From Allolobophora icterica (Eukaryota > Annelida > Clitellata > Crassiclitellata > Lumbricidae), in NCBI GenBank assembly GCA_963556255.1, contig OY744616.1:36752045-36816044 (forward strand): a stretch of 64,000 bases of DNA. Reading direction: 5' to 3'. Made by a program: the position numbers and the translations under genes. Below the pieces are notes generated by a model. The model was not told where the DNA came from and searched no databases. It saw nothing but the letters and a program-made list of their open reading frames with translations. Position 1 is the stretch's first letter. Each line of letters opens with the position of its first letter. Positions 38,101-48,195 of the stretch are shown here, one piece after another.

Positions 38101-41100
38101 ATCATCAAACATAAATTGACATACTCCAACATGGCATGGGTTGAATAAAATTTATGACAACAAGCTGAAAATAAGCAGACTTGTTGCCATAAGAAAAAGC
38201 CTTGCTAAGTTGATGCAAAATAAATTAACCCTCTAAGGGACAAGATTTTTTGTTTGCAAAATGTTCAAAACTAACACAAATACATTGTCTATGGTTCTCC
38301 TGTCAACATAATGTAGTTTATTTGATGCTTATCAGTACACGTTTGCAATATGGCCACTTTTATTTTATGGGACAGATATGTCCCATTGTCCGTTAGGCAG
38401 TAAAAGTACATTTTGGTAGCAGTCTTGAAAATTGTTGGACTGTGTTGCCTAAGTGTCAGATTACGATCATTGACCATGTAGCAACGAATTTAGTTGCACA
38501 GTTACGAAAGTTAGTGTGGAACTCGATGAAACAGTTACGGTCACGTTGCAAATACAGAGCAACACTACAGATGGCACTCTGAAATCTTGACCGGTTTTCT
38601 TTGCCCCTCCTGTGATAAAACTTGCATCACTTGCTGTCTGGCATGATGTGAGGCCAATGATCATGTATCATCGCTGGAGACGCCTTTCTCTTGATGTCTC
38701 CAGTCGGAAAAGTATTCTTTCTCGAAGTATAAGTACCTATGAGACCATGAGGCACCTGCATGCTGTCTAAATTTTAATGAGGTCATTTTCTGAAATGTAA
38801 AGAATTTTATTTTGGTATCACCGTTGAGGGACTTCTAATTCAAGTAGCCATTCACCACAGTTGCGTCCTGGCTATCATAGGCGTAATTTTTAGGAGTGCG
38901 AGGGGTACCCGTGCCCCAAACTTTTTGGACTGGGGGTACCGTACCCCATTTTGGAAATAATGTCAATCAGTGTTTCATTATAGTGCCTTCCCAGGGATCG
39001 CAGTCTCCGCCTTGATTCGTGTATGTAGACATAGTGAGTAGTATGTACCACAAAAGTAGAAATTACTTAGATACACAGGTAAATCGAGAGCCAGACGAAC
39101 TGAGTCACAGGCAGTCAGAGAGCAGACTTTCAGCCACACTGGTCACCCGGCAGACTGACCGACCCACAGACGGGAGACGCCACCGATTTCTGACATCATC
39201 TTCACTCTCTGCTTTAATTATGATTGCTATCTTAGTCATGACTCATTGGTACTCCCACTTTTTAGACCAAACTTACGCCCCTGCAGCCTAACAAATGCCA
39301 TTCTCATATAATACTTGTATCGGCACCAAATATCTGTTCCATAATATGATTTTATGTAGTCTGCCAGATCAACTCCTCCCATATATTTGTTGTATCCTTT
39401 CACCAATGATGGAACGTTAGTAACAACCTTCTCAGCGGAACCTTCTGACGTATATCAATAGGCACTAACTGTAGGGCCTACCTATGTGTGGTTTAGAATT
39501 GAATATGAGATGGACAGCCTTTGTGTTCATCCACCTCAAAAAGTTAATCTTCTTGTCCGTTGCTTGAAAGGACTGAATGTCCCTCATATAACTTTGTCCA
39601 AATTAGCTTCCGGCAAGCCCATTCGATTTCTTCTGTGACAGCTCAGTACCTTCTAATCTGTGGCTATACAGTACGTTAGGCATGTGGGGGCGATGTGAAA
39701 AAGTTGTCCATGAAAATACAACAACCAGTTCCTATCAAAGTCTTGGTTAGGTCTAAAACGCATTATCGCCTTTTCATGTATATAACATTGCATAAGGGAC
39801 AATGGGACAAATATGTCCCATGAAGATTTTCTTCAATATCTGCAAGACTGTGATAGGAATGGCTCTTGTCAATGAATTACCTCTTTTGTGAAGGATCAAT
39901 ATACATTATTTAAAAGTTTTGTATCGTATTATTCCTCTGTCAGAAAAAATAAAAAATTACAAAGTTTGTATTTTATTTTTAAAAATTAATAATTTTAAAA
40001 GAAAAATATTTGGTCCATAGTATGTGCGGGAACTCATCGAAAGGTCACAGTTAGATTGACCAAATACCTAACAAATAAATAAAATCGTTAAACAAACCTG
40101 TTTGCTCGATCTAACCAAATCACGGACTTTTTTCTGATATGGGACATATATGTCCCATATCCCTTAGAGGGTTAAATGAGAATTTTTCTTGTAGATGATG
40201 AAAGAAGCAATATGTAACAAATATTTTACTCAGAATGACAATGCCATAACATTTTTAATGCAACCATTACCGATTTAAGGATGGCATCTTTGAGGTTAGC
40301 TGAAGAGATGCTTGGATCTAAAAGGCCTGGACTAAAATAAACAAAGAAAACAATCAAAGGCTGTTTATAGAATAAGTAAGTAAGTAGCCTACAGAAGACA
40401 CATGCAGAATCCCCAACCAAAGCTTACTCAAATATTTTTTCAAGCAGGGCACAAATGTCCATGTAGCATAACTATGCAGACTAAAGCTGGAAGCCTCTCA
40501 AAGTTTTGCAACATTGTGCAATGTGCAAATTGATGATAACTAGATTAACAATTAACACACAATTTTAAATTTTAATTCATCTTATCTGCACCAATTTTTG
40601 CTAACTGGCTGCTTCAAAATTTCTTAACAATATTTTTGTAAGTATTATATTTTCATGCAAGTAAAGATGTGCATAAAATTATAATCACGTTTCTTTAGCA
40701 TGAAAAAATTCCGGAAAGCAACAACTTTGACAGCAATTACGAATAAAATAAATGAATACAAATTTCTAAAATGTAAAATAAATATACTAATATAATAAAT
40801 AATAGTACTTAATTAAATCGTAATAACAAACATCTGACAACAAATTTTACTTATGAAATAAGGAAATACTGTGAAGTGTGAGGACATGGGCTTACACTTG
40901 AACGTTCGGTATTTTTGATGGTCTTGTGGGAAAAGACTCTCGTATAAGACTTGTTAGACACCTGAAAAAATACACCAGCTAATGCTAATACAACACATAG
41001 CACATAATTCAGACAGAGACATAAGATTAAGCCCTGACTACCATAGCATGACCCTGTGTTTGGATTTCAGTTAAAACATGAATTTGCAGAGGAGCATGAA

Positions 41101-44100
41101 GACCGTAAGCACCTTGATGCTAGACTGCTCTTGAACTGATTATTTTCTGCCAGACTGCAGGGTGGGTGTACTTGGGAGTGTTCTTAAAGAGGTGCAACAT
41201 GAATTTATGATTACACACTGCTAATAACTTGGATGACAAACGCGTAAGTAAAACACTGTGCTATGCATAGTGTTGAACAGGCCAAACTAGGCTCAGCCAG
41301 TCTTCTGACCCTTTGTGTCGACCCTTTGGTGTGAATATGCTTTTCCTCTGACTGCTGTCAATATTTTAACTTGGTGTTGACATTCAGTTAATAAAATGTC
41401 ATTCTTGTAATTGTAAACATAATCGTAAAATTTACATAGCGCCGCCTTAAGAAAACCTCATCAGCGGCACTCCCGATCTCATGACACAAAACCATGATTG
41501 AATAGAATAGTTGTCAATACATACCTCACTTAATTTCTTCTGTTCAGTTGTACATAATGCACGAAATGTTACAGGATGTGTTGACAATGACTCACACTCA
41601 CCATCGATGGTAAAGGACAATGGCAAACAGTGCTTCTGGCTCCATCTGGCGAAGTTCATCAGGTGTAAGAACCTTTGATGTAACGTCTTCTGTGTTGTTG
41701 GTTGTCAGCTTTAGCAGTTCCAGCAAAAGACTCCGCAAAATGGCCAATGGTAGACTGTACATGGAAATCATGATGCACAAATGCATTAATTACCCAGGCA
41801 ACGATAGTTAAAATGAGGAGCTCTAGCCATAGGTCCAGAGGAAGATGATTCCAGCTGGATTGGCCAACAAATCCAAAACTGCTAGACTGGGCCTTAGTGG
41901 TGCACATATGGAGAACCACCAGGAGGCCAGAAGGAACTGACCAAAGGGAAACCTGGCCAGGCACAGAGGAGATCAGAGTGCAATAAGTTGGAAAACAGGG
42001 TGGAGCAGAGCCAAAAAACAGTTGCACTGAAGATAAGAATCTTAAACTGGATGCGTTGATGGACAGGCAGAGAATGAAGAGAGTCCCAAATGAAAGTGGA
42101 TGTATGGGCAAATCACGGGGATGCCACCTATAAGACTGGCAGCAATGTTGAGGATAGACTGAAGTTCCGATACATGAAAAGACGAAAGGCCAATGTAAGC
42201 GGCTATGCCAAAGTTGACCCTAGTACAGATCTGGGCATGTTCCATGGTAGTAATCACATTGGGGAAGCGACAGGCAGATAGTGCATAGTTGCTTCCCCTC
42301 AAGTTAATCCTCAACCTTTGAGGAACAAAATAACTGAAACTATAACATTATTTCAATGACAAAGATCAGATGTTTACAAAGTCTTTAGATCAAGATTGAT
42401 TACATTCCCAAAGAATTAAGCCAATTTCTCAGGGCTCGTTATAACCAAACCAAATCCTTCCCTGCCAACCTTAGACAATTGAACAAACAGAACAATAAAT
42501 AAAACATATCTTTAATACACAGAACTACCAACTGACTTTGATTCCAGAAATTCGAGATTCCATTTCAGATGGCAGGCCGTCTTAACAGCCAAGAGTCGTA
42601 ATGTCTGAACCTTACGATTCTCAGACGAACGAGGTTTCTCGTCTGTTAGACATACAACAACAAGACACTACACACACAATGTAAACTGGACAAAAACATT
42701 AATTACCAATTGTAATTATGACAATTTATATAGCATCACCAGTAGCAAGCTACATCTAGCGTGTTTCACAAAAATATCAACTGTCGGTGCAAATGCTAAG
42801 AGTTACATAGTAAATATATTTTTAACTGTTTTTTTTAAACAAGAGGAGTTTTGTCCTCCTGAATAGATGCAGTAAGGCTGTTCCAGGCACATGGACCTGA
42901 GAGGTCCAATCACCCATTTTAGTCTTAGTTGATGGAACGAATATAATGTCTGGTTGTAGGTTTGCTGCACTTGAGATAAAAGATGAACTTGTCTGAATGT
43001 CTCAATAATCCTCATAAGTTAATACAAATAAAGTGAGGTTAGTACTTGGACCTATGCTCATATGCTTACACACCAATTACTTCAATCAACAAGCAGGGAT
43101 TTGTCCAAGGTTTTTGGCTTCAAGACTAAGAAGAGTAAGCAGCAACTCGCCTACTTACCACTACCAGATCAGAACGATTGCTTCACTAAAAGGAGAAACT
43201 ACTATTATCCATGTACATCCCTCCCTGCAGTCTGAGAACTTCGGATATGGGTCTTTTGGTTGAGCCTCGATGTAGCACTATCACGGGCTTTCATGCATTC
43301 ATGTTGCTGCCCCACGGAATGGAATTGCCTTCCAATGTTTGTTTGATGCTCGAACTCTATCTCTTCCTTTAAGAAAAGCCTCAAACTCACTATTTCTCAT
43401 TGGGTTTCAAACATCTGAATATGTAACAGTTCTTCACCTGATGACTTACTAACAGCATCACAGATTCGCATTTCTATGTGATTTTGCACACACTAAAACT
43501 GTTCGTTATAATAATAACTACAAATTTTACACTTTTTTGCCATTGCCTAAGGTTCAGACTTCCACAAATCACATCAAACTAATAGTTCTTTGTAGGATAA
43601 GTAACTTGCCTTTGGATTAATCTACCTGAGTCTGCCAACCTCAACCAAAAGATCCTTTAATCTCATAGTGATGCGTTTTGCAATAAGCAATGTGATTAAC
43701 TCCTTTAGCGTGGATCTTGAGTATACTTGGGGTGGGAAATCCATTCTCACAGAGTTGATCCCGAGTTAACTCGGGTAGTAGTGATAGTATTCACCACCCA
43801 ATAGGTGTGAAGCCTGTATAAACTCAGGATAAAATCAGACGGCCATGCCTTTTGTGCAGAGGGTGTAACAGCACATGCTGTAGCAGGCTGAGCCTAGTTA
43901 CGTCGTCACTAGTGGCTGCTAGCCAGCCACAGCTGGCACCGTGTTGTACGTCAAAGTAACGGGTCGTATTGTAGGTCAAAGTGGCAGGTTGTAAACGTGA
44001 TTTTTCTATGGAGGATATAGCACGTTTCTTAGAAGAAGAAAGTGATGGTATATCTGAGTTTGCTGCAGTGAAGTTGACATTCATAATAGTTCAAGTTCTA

Positions 44101-46530
44101 GTGAGAATAGTGGTGATGACAGTCGGCAGCCAGAAATAGGACAGACTTTAGGTTTTTATAGAATGTGTCAGAAGAGTCGCTAGGTATGAGTTGCAACTCC
44201 AGAGGAAGCCCATTCCAAACAGTCGGACCAACGACAGAAAATGCGCGATGCTGCGTAAAAGAGGTACACGTGAAAGGAACCAGCAGCTCACAACGAGCCG
44301 CAAAACTAAGGGTATGGCGCCCAAGAAGACCCAGAGTGCAAGAAAGCAGGCGCCTTGCCCAGTAAGCAACATTAAACCATAGCAGAGATCATATAGCTGA
44401 GGCAGAGGTAACCAGTGCTTTTTCATATCATAAGTCAAAGAAGTCTGTTCTTTGTGGTGCTGAACACAAATTTTCATATGCCATGGTGCACGACAGGTGT
44501 TCTTCTGTATGTGTTCCGAAAATGTGCAGAAATTTATTTTCAAGTAAACCCCCAAAATTGAAAAATGCAAAAAACTTATAGGATTATTTCCAGAAAAATC
44601 ATAGTATCATTATAACAACAACATCTGGACAAATATTTTGGAAAAATTCCACCCTAGCTCAAGGGGTTAAGTACTTTCAATATACATAAACTATCAAAAC
44701 CATTGATTTTCAAATAATAGCTGCTGATTATACCCAAAGTTGCATCAGACCCAGAGCCTGAACTTCCATTGACAGAGACTTCTTTGCCCTCGATTTCTCG
44801 GACAGTGGCCACAGCTATGTCAGCTTGGTACAGGAACAGAGAGATGAGCTCAGGAGCCGAAAGATCTGGAAACAAAAAAATCATCTCATTTAGAAAATTT
44901 GAAACCTTCAGAAATACATATAAAACCAGTTGGCATAATCAAACCGAGAACTTATAACGGAGTAGGCTACAGGTTGTGTCATGTCTATAGTCACAGCAAA
45001 TCTGATTAAATGGATAGCCATATAGTGAGAGCAACAAGGAAAGTCACATGGGGTTGAAAAGTGAGGTTACTGCTCATCGTAACCCCATTGTGTTACAGCA
45101 TTTGATAGTGGAACAGCAGTGCCAGCAAGGTCAATGCTGTAAAGAAATGGGAAAGAATGAGCCAAATGTTATAGTCTATTTTTCTTGCATAATGGCCAAA
45201 CAATTGAAGCACACAATGCATGCACATAATAGAAACATTTTCCAAAATGAGTCATACAGGACACAAAGCTGTACTTTCAAAGATGTACTCCATTCCTGTA
45301 ACTGAACTTCCAAGTGATTATCTATGCGGGAACTCTGGATGTGAAAATGGTAAAATAGCAAGAGGTGAAGGACAGGACCCTGAGGGACCTCAGCCATGCA
45401 AACAGAAGGATTAGATCAAGCAGGATCACTTGCAATGACCACTTGCAGAGATCGATTACATCGGTAAGGTGATACCTAGTTTAAGGCAGTCCCAGAGATA
45501 CTATAACCAGGAAGAGGCAGCTCATGGGCAACAGAGTCGATAGGTCAATGCACACTGAGAAAGAAGTCATTTATGTTTCACTATCAATAGAATCAATGCT
45601 ATCCAGTGTGAAGATATGCAGTTTCAGAGGAATAGCCTTCACAGTAAGATGATTGGCCAAGGCTGAAGTTAATAAGAGGAAATATGTGCAAGAAAGAGAC
45701 ATTTAAGAATCTTTAAAATGTTACTGAGCTTAGAGCTGGGTCTAAAATCTGAAAGGCTGTTGGTGTCCAGGTTGGGTTTTACTTCAAGACATGCCTAAAG
45801 CAGACCTGGAACATGATAGAAACAACCTTCACCAAAAGACAAGTTGGCCAAAATGTGCAAAAAAGGTAACAGAAACCATCGCTATCACTTGTTGTATCTT
45901 GTTGAGTACGAAAGTGGAAGAGGCTCAAATGCAATTACAAGAAAATAGGACCTCAAACTGGTTTACAGGTGGAATGTAACTAAAGGCTGTGCCACAGAAG
46001 TCAGTCATGTAGCAGTGATACTTATAAGAAAACTAAAATTAGAAATATAAATAAATGATTTGATTTCATTAACTAAAATGAGAATGAGAAGTAGGAATTT
46101 TTCAAAATGGTAATAGAAATAGAAATGCAAATTCACCTTCAAAAAAGAAATAATGTATGAAATTAGGAATCATTTTCTGAACTAAAATTATTACACTGCA
46201 TAAATTTTTTAATGTACATAAAATTCCGTCTTGACCTAACATACTATCTTTGATCTCGTTGCAAAAAAATGACAACGTTGGTGGAACAAACTTGCTGGGG
46301 AAAAACAAGCAAAATGCTTTAAACATATTTCAGTGGCGCTATGAAAATTCTGATTACTAATTATTACTATTTATTAAAAGACCTGCATCTGGATCGTTGA
46401 GGTGTTTTTCAAGACGCGACGCATCGAGAATAAATTCAAACCAAGCAGTTGTTGGCAAACCGACTGCTCGGACCAACCCCTGGGCTCTAACAGTCTCCTT
46501 CGACGGCATCGCCTCGTCAAATTCCGCCAT
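20699..46530 (-). CDS. INTS8: Integrator complex subunit 8, complete gene
   Basis: INTS8 is a nuclear subunit of the Integrator complex, which cleaves snRNA and other nascent RNA 3' ends and terminates paused RNA polymerase II. In animals INTS8 helps hold PP2A in the complex. Twenty-five coding exons join to 3054 bp, 1017 residues plus stop; the human protein is 995. Residues 26-40 carry TTAWFEFILDASRLE with the conserved WFEF motif at 30-33, known from other animals to be needed for PP2A recruitment. Later exons match the family throughout: PEALFAIVLYHRW, MISSETRFVDLL, DHVLSVNPSQPSWL, RMIRCCSALNCHTQ, LHNKRGEVEKRQ. The C-terminus is RFMRAMAKQYLTTADSP. I chose the ATG at 46530 because it has a strong context (A at -3, G at +4) and the frame upstream has no earlier ATG. 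It lies 3.3 kb downstream of HADHA in the same orientation, with no functional link. I see no AATAAA close behind the stop. Confidence 0.97.
21010..22250. repeat. 19-bp minisatellite, about 65 copies
   Basis: Tandem units of the type AAGTCTGGAGTGGAGGTTC or AAGTCTGGAGTGGAGGTCC over about 1.24 kb, in the last intron of INTS8. A 19-bp unit shifts frame each copy and contains no stop in any forward frame. All three plus-strand frames are therefore open (up to 313 codons) and encode the same 19-residue repeat containing SGVEVQVWSGGSSLEW. The minus strand is partly open too. Three equivalent frames argue strongly against real coding. Confidence 0.97.
22338..22540 (-). repeat. tRNA-derived SINE, copy 2
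   Basis: The same family as 3814-4035. On the minus strand the B-box GGTTCAAATCTCC is clear and the body again ends GGCTAAGAAAATGAAGT. It is in the last INTS8 intron, beside the minisatellite. Confidence 0.7.
23690..24010 (+). repeat. L2-like LINE/SINE tail and RT scrap
   Basis: A reversed tail fragment (TTTATATAGCACCACTTCAA then GAGGCGCTCCCGATC) occupies 23690-23755. It is followed by a plus-strand scrap reading DLGVTLDQELTFSKHA, an L2-type RT motif, at about 23876-23925. Both lie in an INTS8 intron. Confidence 0.55.
24800..24990 (+). pseudogene. L2-like LINE C-terminal scrap
   Basis: The plus frame reads SIWNFLLPHVRHYPTKTVFR then SKLKTYLLKS, the usual C-terminal end of L2-group RT proteins. 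Intronic in INTS8. Confidence 0.6.
27375..28990 (+). mobile_element. RTE-like LINE, 5'-truncated, two frameshifts
   Basis: RT domain and C-terminal tail of an RTE-type element in the 27026-29596 intron of INTS8. Starting about 27387 it reads NKAPGHDGIPIELIKAG, then WKKSIFIPIFRKGD, QAGFRKSRGTRDHI, FIDYSKAFDCINHDL, GVRQGCILSPFLFNLY, LRYADDTTLMA and FTFLGSLVE. A frameshift at a seven-A run near 28400 moves to VRALVFPTVLYGCESWT. A second near 28600 moves to GFFGHVMRSDG, then GKKRRGRPRKKWMDEI and the stop at 28864-28866. The 3' UTR of about 120 bp ends in CTGATGATCATCATT. Only two indels separate it from an open frame, so it is fairly recent; it lacks the endonuclease domain. Confidence 0.92.
29020..29150. 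repeat. (TCTG/TCTA)n and (TA)n microsatellite
   Basis: TGTCTGTGTATCTGCC-type tetranucleotides run into TATATATG and TA repeats. Intronic. Confidence 0.85.
29305..29360. repeat. LINE/SINE tail fragment (reversed)
   Basis: ATTTATATAGCGCCTCTTCA followed by AGAAGAACTACTCAGAGG is the reverse complement of the 3' tail shared by the SINE at 47953 and the LINE at 57845. Related fragments lie near 34805, 41405, 42712, 53940 and 60665. Confidence 0.6.
29483..29555. mobile_element. 73-bp piggyBac-like miniature element
   Basis: TTAA duplications at 29479-29482 and 29556-29559 flank 73 bp with inverted ends CCCCTTCTCTGGGGA and TCCCCAGGGAAGGGG. TTAA target duplication plus CCC-type termini is the piggyBac signature. 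It has no coding capacity. It lies about 40 bp downstream of INTS8 exon 29596-29726, in intron. Confidence 0.7.
30430..30960 (+). pseudogene. RTE-like LINE relic
   Basis: Across frames it reads KTMVINGTTCDIRV, RLTHFHILVHL or its frame-shifted RLEQVDTFPYLGSLI, then KIQLMKVLVWPVAMYSCKSW and RINAFEMKCLHQIFMG. These are the late RT and C-terminal motifs of RTE/BovB-type LINEs. Intronic in INTS8, between exons 30173-30257 and 31035-31147. Confidence 0.8.
31620..31680. repeat. (TAA)n microsatellite
   Basis: ATAATAATAATGATAATAAT-type run, ending about 17 bp from the donor of INTS8 exon 31698-31911. Confidence 0.9.
33700..34010 (+). pseudogene. L2-like LINE C-terminal scrap
   Basis: The frame around 33790-33950 reads FRSDLKTHLF-like words across a frameshift, typical of the L2 C-terminus, followed by 3'-UTR-like sequence. 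Weak evidence; intronic. Confidence 0.4.
36000..37010. other. INTS8 intron, no element recognised
   Basis: A 1-kb intron with slightly AG-rich unique sequence. A short internal repeat, GGTTGAGGTTATCCATGG and GATTGAGGTTATCAGGC, occurs at about 36493-36530. Nothing else seen. Confidence 0.35.
37972..38014. repeat. (TG)n microsatellite
   Basis: A TG dinucleotide run with two TATG/GCG interruptions, intronic in INTS8. Confidence 0.92.
38229..40171 (-). mobile_element. piggyBac-like element with degraded transposase
   Basis: A 1943-bp element flanked by TTAA (38225-38228 and 40172-40175) with perfect 12-bp inverted ends CCCTCTAAGGGA. The transposase relic is on the minus strand: NTKAVHLIFNSK (about 39520) and then VPSLVKGYNKYMGGVDLADY (about 39410-39350), the conserved piggyBac YNxxMGGVD block. 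The reading breaks at 39283, where a hAT miniature element is inserted, and resumes below 38876 with TVVNGYL. Stops are scattered, so it is dead. Near the right end, 40137-40160 is a perfect 24-bp palindrome around GGGACATATATGTCCC. Related GGGACA/TGTCCC pairs occur near 38369 and 39796. Confidence 0.9.
38876..39283. mobile_element. hAT-type miniature element nested in piggyBac relic
   Basis: A 408-bp unit with inverted ends CATAGGCGTAATTTTT and CAGGGGCGTAAGTTT (read inward). It belongs to the same family as 16091-16500. The putative 8-bp duplications (CTGGCTAT, CAGCCTAA) match at only five of eight positions, so this insertion is older than the other hAT-type copies or its flanks have drifted. 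It splits the piggyBac transposase. Confidence 0.82.
41818..42310 (-). pseudogene. L2-like LINE C-terminal relic
   Basis: The minus strand reads ELQSILNIAASLIGGIP (about 42170), then DSLHWLPVHQRIQFKI-like words in a second frame, and SSFGFVGQSSWNHLPLDLWL (about 41860). The relic ends about 65 bp upstream of the INTS8 exon at 41602-41754. A separate reversed tail fragment lies beyond that exon at 41405-41470. Confidence 0.75.
43030..43410 (+). pseudogene. L2-like LINE C-terminal scrap
   Basis: The plus frame at about 43285-43400 reads HVAAPRNGIAFQCLFDARTL then PLRKASNSLF, the RNG/NSLF C-terminal pattern of L2-group LINEs. Intronic. Similarity upstream of that is too weak to define a start. 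Confidence 0.5.
43700..44666 (+). mobile_element. Probable piggyBac-like remnant
   Basis: TTAA at 43696-43699 and 44667-44670 brackets 967 bp with imperfect inverted ends: CTCCTTTAGCGTGG on the left, and CCCCTTGAGCTAGGGTGG inward from the right. An ATG at 44008 opens a short acidic frame (MEDIARFLEEESDGISEF) reminiscent of a piggyBac transposase N-terminus. It is interrupted by an L2-like C-terminal fragment on the minus strand (about 44480-44110: RAFSVVGPTVWNGLPLELQL). Identity rests on the TTAA and the ends. It lies 67 bp from INTS8 exon 44734-44865. Confidence 0.5.
45150..45980 (-). pseudogene. L2-like LINE RT relic
   Basis: On the minus strand a frame-shifted RT palm region is visible: VAHELPLPGYSISGTALN (about 45520), then AEVPQGPVLHLLLFYHF (about 45395), the VPQG motif that precedes the catalytic box. 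Intronic in INTS8, between the first two coding exons. Confidence 0.65.
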
Positions 46531-47887
46531 TATCGTCCGAAGACACACCTCAGTTTCTAATTACATATAATATTAAGTTCAGGGCCACTTTACGCAAGTC
46601 TGCGCATCAAAGTTCAGTAAACTTAAACGTTCAAATAATATACAAATGAAAAATGGAAGCATGTGTTGAGAACTGTACGCTGTTGTTTACGAAAACGAAG
46701 TCCCAACAAAAACATAGATAACAGCAAGCTAGTTTGACATCAACTTTATTTTATAGAGCTGTGCTTGCCAATTACAGTAACATTTGCCTTTAACGCTTCG
46801 TTTATTCATAAATTCTCACTGACAGAATACAATGAGGTACAATTCACTTGGGTACTGATTGTATGCCAATAAACACGTTTTTTAATACGTCATGCAAGTC
46901 AAAATGATTGCTATCAGTAACTGATATCTAGGACTACAATTACTAATTAGAATAATCTTAATAATAATAATCTTAGTCCCAGCTTATATCTACTAGAAAA
47001 GTAGATAATCTTAGTCCTAGCTGATATCTACTAGAAAAGTAGATATTTCTGCAAGCAATTTACAAGATAAAAGGAAATAGAAAATAATGTAACAGTTTGT
47101 CCGTGATTTAAATAACTGTGATTTGCTTACTGTACCATGTTGCGGTGTGTCAATGTGCAATGACAATAAACGAATAATCAATCAAGCAATGATTGTGCCT
47201 GAAAACCCGAATCAGGTCTGAAAACTTAAAACTGAGCTTGATATTGAACTGGATTGGGTTGGAATTTGTGAATAAATAGGTGAAAAGAACATGTTTTTAC
47301 TACAAATAGACAGTTGAAAATACAATTTGACAGGTGTTCTTGCCTTCAGAGTGGGCCTCGCGAATTAACTTCCTACTTTTTGAAGGTTTTCTTGGTTTTC
47401 ACAATTGATCCCCCTTTGAACCTCTACCCACACTTCCACAAAACAAAATTAGTTAAGGATGCCTCACCCAATGTAATGCACTGTTTTTGAGCAACATTTG
47501 TCAGTTTGCATAGGATTTATCTGCCTGCTTTTGTGGCATCAGGCGAAGCCTAGAGCATTGGACATCCCAATAGGTGACCTTATTATACGTCTACTAGCCT
47601 TAGAAGGGCTTCTGCCTGTTAGTTCGATAGTGTCCTTTCGGGAATCACAGGTTGCTTTCCGTTAGCTACGGACTAAGAAACAACTAAAACAGTTCTTATT
47701 ACTCCAGTATACTTCTGACAAGCACATAAGCCTTACTTAGGCCTACACAAAATACCAGTTTGTTTATAGAGTGCATCACAAAAGTAATCTAATCATTAAA
47801 AATTTATCCTAAATCTCTTTACACTCAAACTTTTCGCAAAGCAGCTTTGAGATATAAATGGACCAATGACTACACCTCTAACCTCAG
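46531..47887. other. INTS8 upstream region
   Basis: This region should hold the INTS8 promoter and 5' UTR. I see no clear TATA box or CpG-rich segment. Two direct repeats of 38 bp contain hairpins (ATATCTACT, loop, AGTAGATAT) at 46986-47006 and 47024-47046. A LINE-like 3' end (GACAATAAACGAATAATCAA then TCAAGC) lies at about 47140-47190. Confidence 0.4.
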
Positions 47888-47952
47888 CAGTGGCGTAACA
47901 ACCTAGCCGGGGGCCCTTGGACATTCTAAGCTCGGGGGCCCTTACCCATGTG

Positions 47953-48195
47953 GGGCGTGGTGGCTCAGTGGTAAGTTCGGCGCCTTGTGACCGGAGGGTT
48001 GCAGGTTCGAATCCCACTCTAGCCGCTGCGTACGGACCTTGGGCAAGTCCTTCACTCGCAAATGCTCGTGGCGCTTCGGCGTGAAAATTCCGGCACAGTA
48101 TCAAATGCTGTAGTTGGGAGCGCCTCTGAGTAGTAGTTGACTTCGAGAGGCGCTATAGAAATATCCGGAATAAATAAATAAATAAATAAATAAAA
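47953..48195 (+). repeat. tRNA-derived SINE with LINE-like 3' tail
   Basis: The head carries an A-box TGGCTCAGTGGTAAG and a perfect B-box GGTTCGAATCC. The body has ACCTTGGGCAAGTCCTTCAC, and the tail is GGGAGCGCCTCTGAGTAG then GAGAGGCGCTATAGAAAT, finishing in (AAATA)n. It is too long and lacks acceptor-stem pairing for a tRNA gene. The tail matches the 3' end of the L2-like LINE at 57845. A second, weaker copy is at 59655-59880. Confidence 0.9.

Larger units (their letters stand above)
20699..46530 (-). other. INTS8: INTS8 exon map
   Basis: Coding exons in transcript order: 46383-46530, 44734-44865, 42537-42642, 41602-41754, 40896-40961, 40271-40331, 37414-37593, 37054-37146, 35745-35986, 35088-35217, 34415-34479, 33232-33398, 32872-33005, 32554-32670, 31698-31911, 31035-31147, 30173-30257, 29596-29726, 26905-27026, 26264-26385, 25578-25681, 25037-25087, 24558-24696, 23421-23464, 20699-20833. 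Every junction keeps the reading frame. Acceptors are all AG. Donors are GT except after 26264 and after 25578, where the frame requires GC. The donor after 24558 (C|GTATCC) is weak, but its phase is confirmed by the next exon. The 44-bp and 51-bp exons are too small to find by ORF length. Confidence 0.9.

Noticed and set aside
47953..48025. Functional tRNA gene
   Set aside because: A and B boxes are present, but the acceptor stem does not pair and the sequence continues into a SINE body and A-rich tail.
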